Source: Bacteroidia bacterium (GTDB lineage Bacteria; Bacteroidota; Bacteroidia; NS11-12g; UBA9320). Taken from it: a DNA stretch of 24,730 nucleotides. The stretch covers positions 1 to 24,730 of the forward strand of contig JABDQY010000078.1 in the NCBI GenBank assembly GCA_013042025.1, in the 5' to 3' direction. The position numbers and the translations under genes were made by a program. Positions 24,101 to 24,730 of the stretch are shown here, one piece after another (the first letter of the stretch is position 1; every line of letters starts with the position of its first letter). Below the pieces are notes generated by a model. It was not told where the DNA came from. It worked only from the letters and a program-made list of their open reading frames with translations, and ran no database searches.

Positions 24101-24730
24101 GGATCACTTTACCTGAACTTAGGAAACATTTCAGAGGATGTACTACCCGATAGGAGAAGAAGTGCAGAGAATGGATTGCCTACTCCAAAAGGTAATTTTG
24201 CTGTAGATACTGGTGATTATGCATTAACACCATCAGGTCAAATAATAAACAAAGCATTTGATAATGATCCTGATGCGAGGGAAATTCAAGATGTTGGTTT
24301 AGACGGTATGAATGACGAAACTGAACGAGAGTTGTTGAAAGCATATCTAGATGCAGTAGAAGCTAAACATGGAACTGCCTCTAGAGCATACCAGCTGGCA
24401 TTGCAAGATCCTTCAAATGATAATTATGTTTATCCTAGAGATGAGATTTATGATCAAGAACAAGCACTTGTATTAAAAAGATATAAGAAGTACAATGGTT
24501 TTGATGGTAATTCAACGCTGGATAAACTTGCAGATGGAACACCAAAATCTGGGATTACCTTACCAGATGATGAAGATATTAATCAAGATTATACGGTTAA
24601 TCTAAATGAAGAGTACTTCCAGTACAGAATTGATATAAGCCCTGAAGGATTAAAAATTGGAGAAAACTATGTTTCTGATACTATAAATGTAGAAGCAAAG
24701 CAAGAGGATAAAGGAGCGGAACCTAATTAT
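21164..24730 (+). CDS. sprA: cell surface protein SprA, T9SS outer-membrane translocon (partial, 3' end outside)
   Basis: The first 1189 codons are open with no stop and run off the window edge; complete SprA is roughly 2400 residues, so about half is here. SprA is the giant beta-barrel through which type IX secretion substrates cross the outer membrane, and it is needed for gliding where that exists. The start MNAKKVLLAFGLLGMFLFLT ends in a signal-peptide site NASAQ near residue 25. Family blocks are clear: FDKIFGGGIIDIRPSGSAEVTFG, MKMQLNVTGQIGDRLKLNWNY, EATFEFENQMKL, IELGNVSLPLNGSLIQGGRNLFG, and later GERGTSYLDDFEGAETPYDL. It lies 86 bases after ruvA with its own candidate promoter. Confidence 0.95.
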   Translation, partial: MNAKKVLLAFGLLGMFLFLTFNASAQNDSLKYELKDKKPYEEPKTNLIDFKDPPNIKTEYRYDITTGNYLEIITVGGKPLGAPRVMTLSEYTKAREKQDREEYYRTKSNAANYVKGGGIIPKIAITPEIFDKIFGGGIIDIRPSGSAEVTFGGNFNKVENPTFPVRQQKNGQFDFGMKMQLNVTGQIGDRLKLNWNYDTEATFEFENQMKLNWAGTEDDILKNIELGNVSLPLNGSLIQGGRNLFGVKTQLQFGKMTVTAIATQQKGETRETEVSGGAQVTNYDIQASSYDVNRHYFLSQYFANNYNVACSSLPVINSSVQINYIEVWVTNRNNAVGNSRNVMGFMDLGEPANDAYRDFLIQGIAQYPDNKATDLYDNYVRNEDFCDPSDPRLELGEDYECLSNARQLNRNEFTYHPTLGYISLNQSLNNDEVLMVAYEYSVNALSFQVGEFAIDNPETGGNNSHLNLKLLKHSTIKTNLPAWDLMMKNVYSLNTYNLQQEDFTLNVVYADDPSGADLNYLPVEPSENQISNKQLITVLNLDRINKQMEQKPDGVFDLIEGTTVDATKGRIIFPVREPFGAFLRSKFNSEDDADYYAFDSLYRTTRWNAEQDLKHNKFFLRGTFKGSATDQIRLQCYNISQGSVRVSANGNVLNEGTDYIVDYTMGTVKITNEGILNSGAAIKATCESNSLINIQQKSLVGARFDYKYSDKLILGGTFMHMTERPLTNKVNIGEEPLLNSIWGVDGSYNTDSRFLTRLVDKLPFIETKEKSSVSITGEFAHLIPHKAKTMGERGTSYLDDFEGAETPYDLKYVRSWHIASTPLGQPDLFPETTNPKFADSLYNSKRAKLAWYNIDPVFQSLNQNLTPENLKSNTLERSSHWVRTIFLEEVFPEIELQQGQPQQIPTLDLAYYPKEKGQYNLNVEDLDADGNLENPKENWGGIMRRIETNDFEATNIDYIEVWMMDPFIYSKHNGTDHSRGSLYLNLGNISEDVLPDRRRSAENGLPTPKGNFAVDTGDYALTPSGQIINKAFDNDPDAREIQDVGLDGMNDETERELLKAYLDAVEAKHGTASRAYQLALQDPSNDNYVYPRDEIYDQEQALVLKRYKKYNGFDGNSTLDKLADGTPKSGITLPDDEDINQDYTVNLNEEYFQYRIDISPEGLKIGENYVSDTINVEAKQEDKGAEPNY

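Noticed and set aside
1..24730. tRNA, rRNA, riboswitch, insertion sequence, CRISPR or long repeats
   Set aside because: Looked for on both strands; no cloverleaf, conserved RNA core, transposase, terminal inverted repeat or regularly spaced repeat was seen. Weak or novel structured RNAs cannot be excluded by eye.

Overview
The window reads as a chromosomal core segment of a Bacteroidota bacterium, most likely of the Flavobacteriales. This rests on low G+C by eye, the near absence of Shine-Dalgarno sequences, repeated promoter -7 elements of the Bacteroidota form TAnnTTTG, and lineage-typical genes: a Bacteroidota-type glutamyl-tRNA synthetase, a DUF2480 protein, an IPExxxVDY-like protein next to pyk, a SPOR-like coiled-coil protein, and sprA after ruvA. 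Genus cannot be read from this sequence alone. No tRNA, rRNA, insertion sequence, CRISPR array or prophage was recognised.

Layout. 1-2041: a possible gene tail, a small secreted protein (minus) and gltX (plus). 2038-4277: minus-strand operon acpP-fabF-rnc (fatty-acid carrier and condensing enzyme, RNase III). 4376-6736: plus-strand operon IPExxxVDY-like/pyk/DUF2480, ended by a bidirectional hairpin. 6791-8875: a SPOR-like envelope protein (minus) divergent from fumC (plus), ended by a second bidirectional hairpin. 8934-10967: minus-strand pair fhs and a small holin-family membrane protein. 11052-12941: an SGNH-hydrolase lipoprotein (plus) convergent with kbl (minus). 13104-15176: ftsH. 15179-17187: minus-strand operon yicC-gmk-nadD. 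17285-19544: the only clearly accessory stretch, encoding a lipoprotein, a cysteine-rich exported protein and a thioredoxin-like lipoprotein. 19546-20430: a DMT permease (minus). 20493 to the end: ruvA and the first 1189 codons of sprA, the outer-membrane channel of the type IX secretion system, cut by the window edge.

How it fits together. Most genes are central housekeeping: translation, fatty-acid synthesis, glycolysis and the TCA cycle, one-carbon and glycine metabolism, nucleotide and NAD synthesis, proteolysis, and recombination. The organisation is very compact. Four tail-to-tail pairs leave 0-3 bp between stop codons (one overlaps by 4 bp), and only two convergent junctions have a visible terminator. 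Several -7 elements lie so close to the start codon that near-leaderless mRNAs are predicted.

The best candidate for undescribed biology is the 17285-19544 module: a seven-cysteine exported protein whose last codons carry the ribosome-binding site for a GTG-started, CRPC-containing thioredoxin-like lipoprotein. A redox partnership in the envelope is inferred, not shown.
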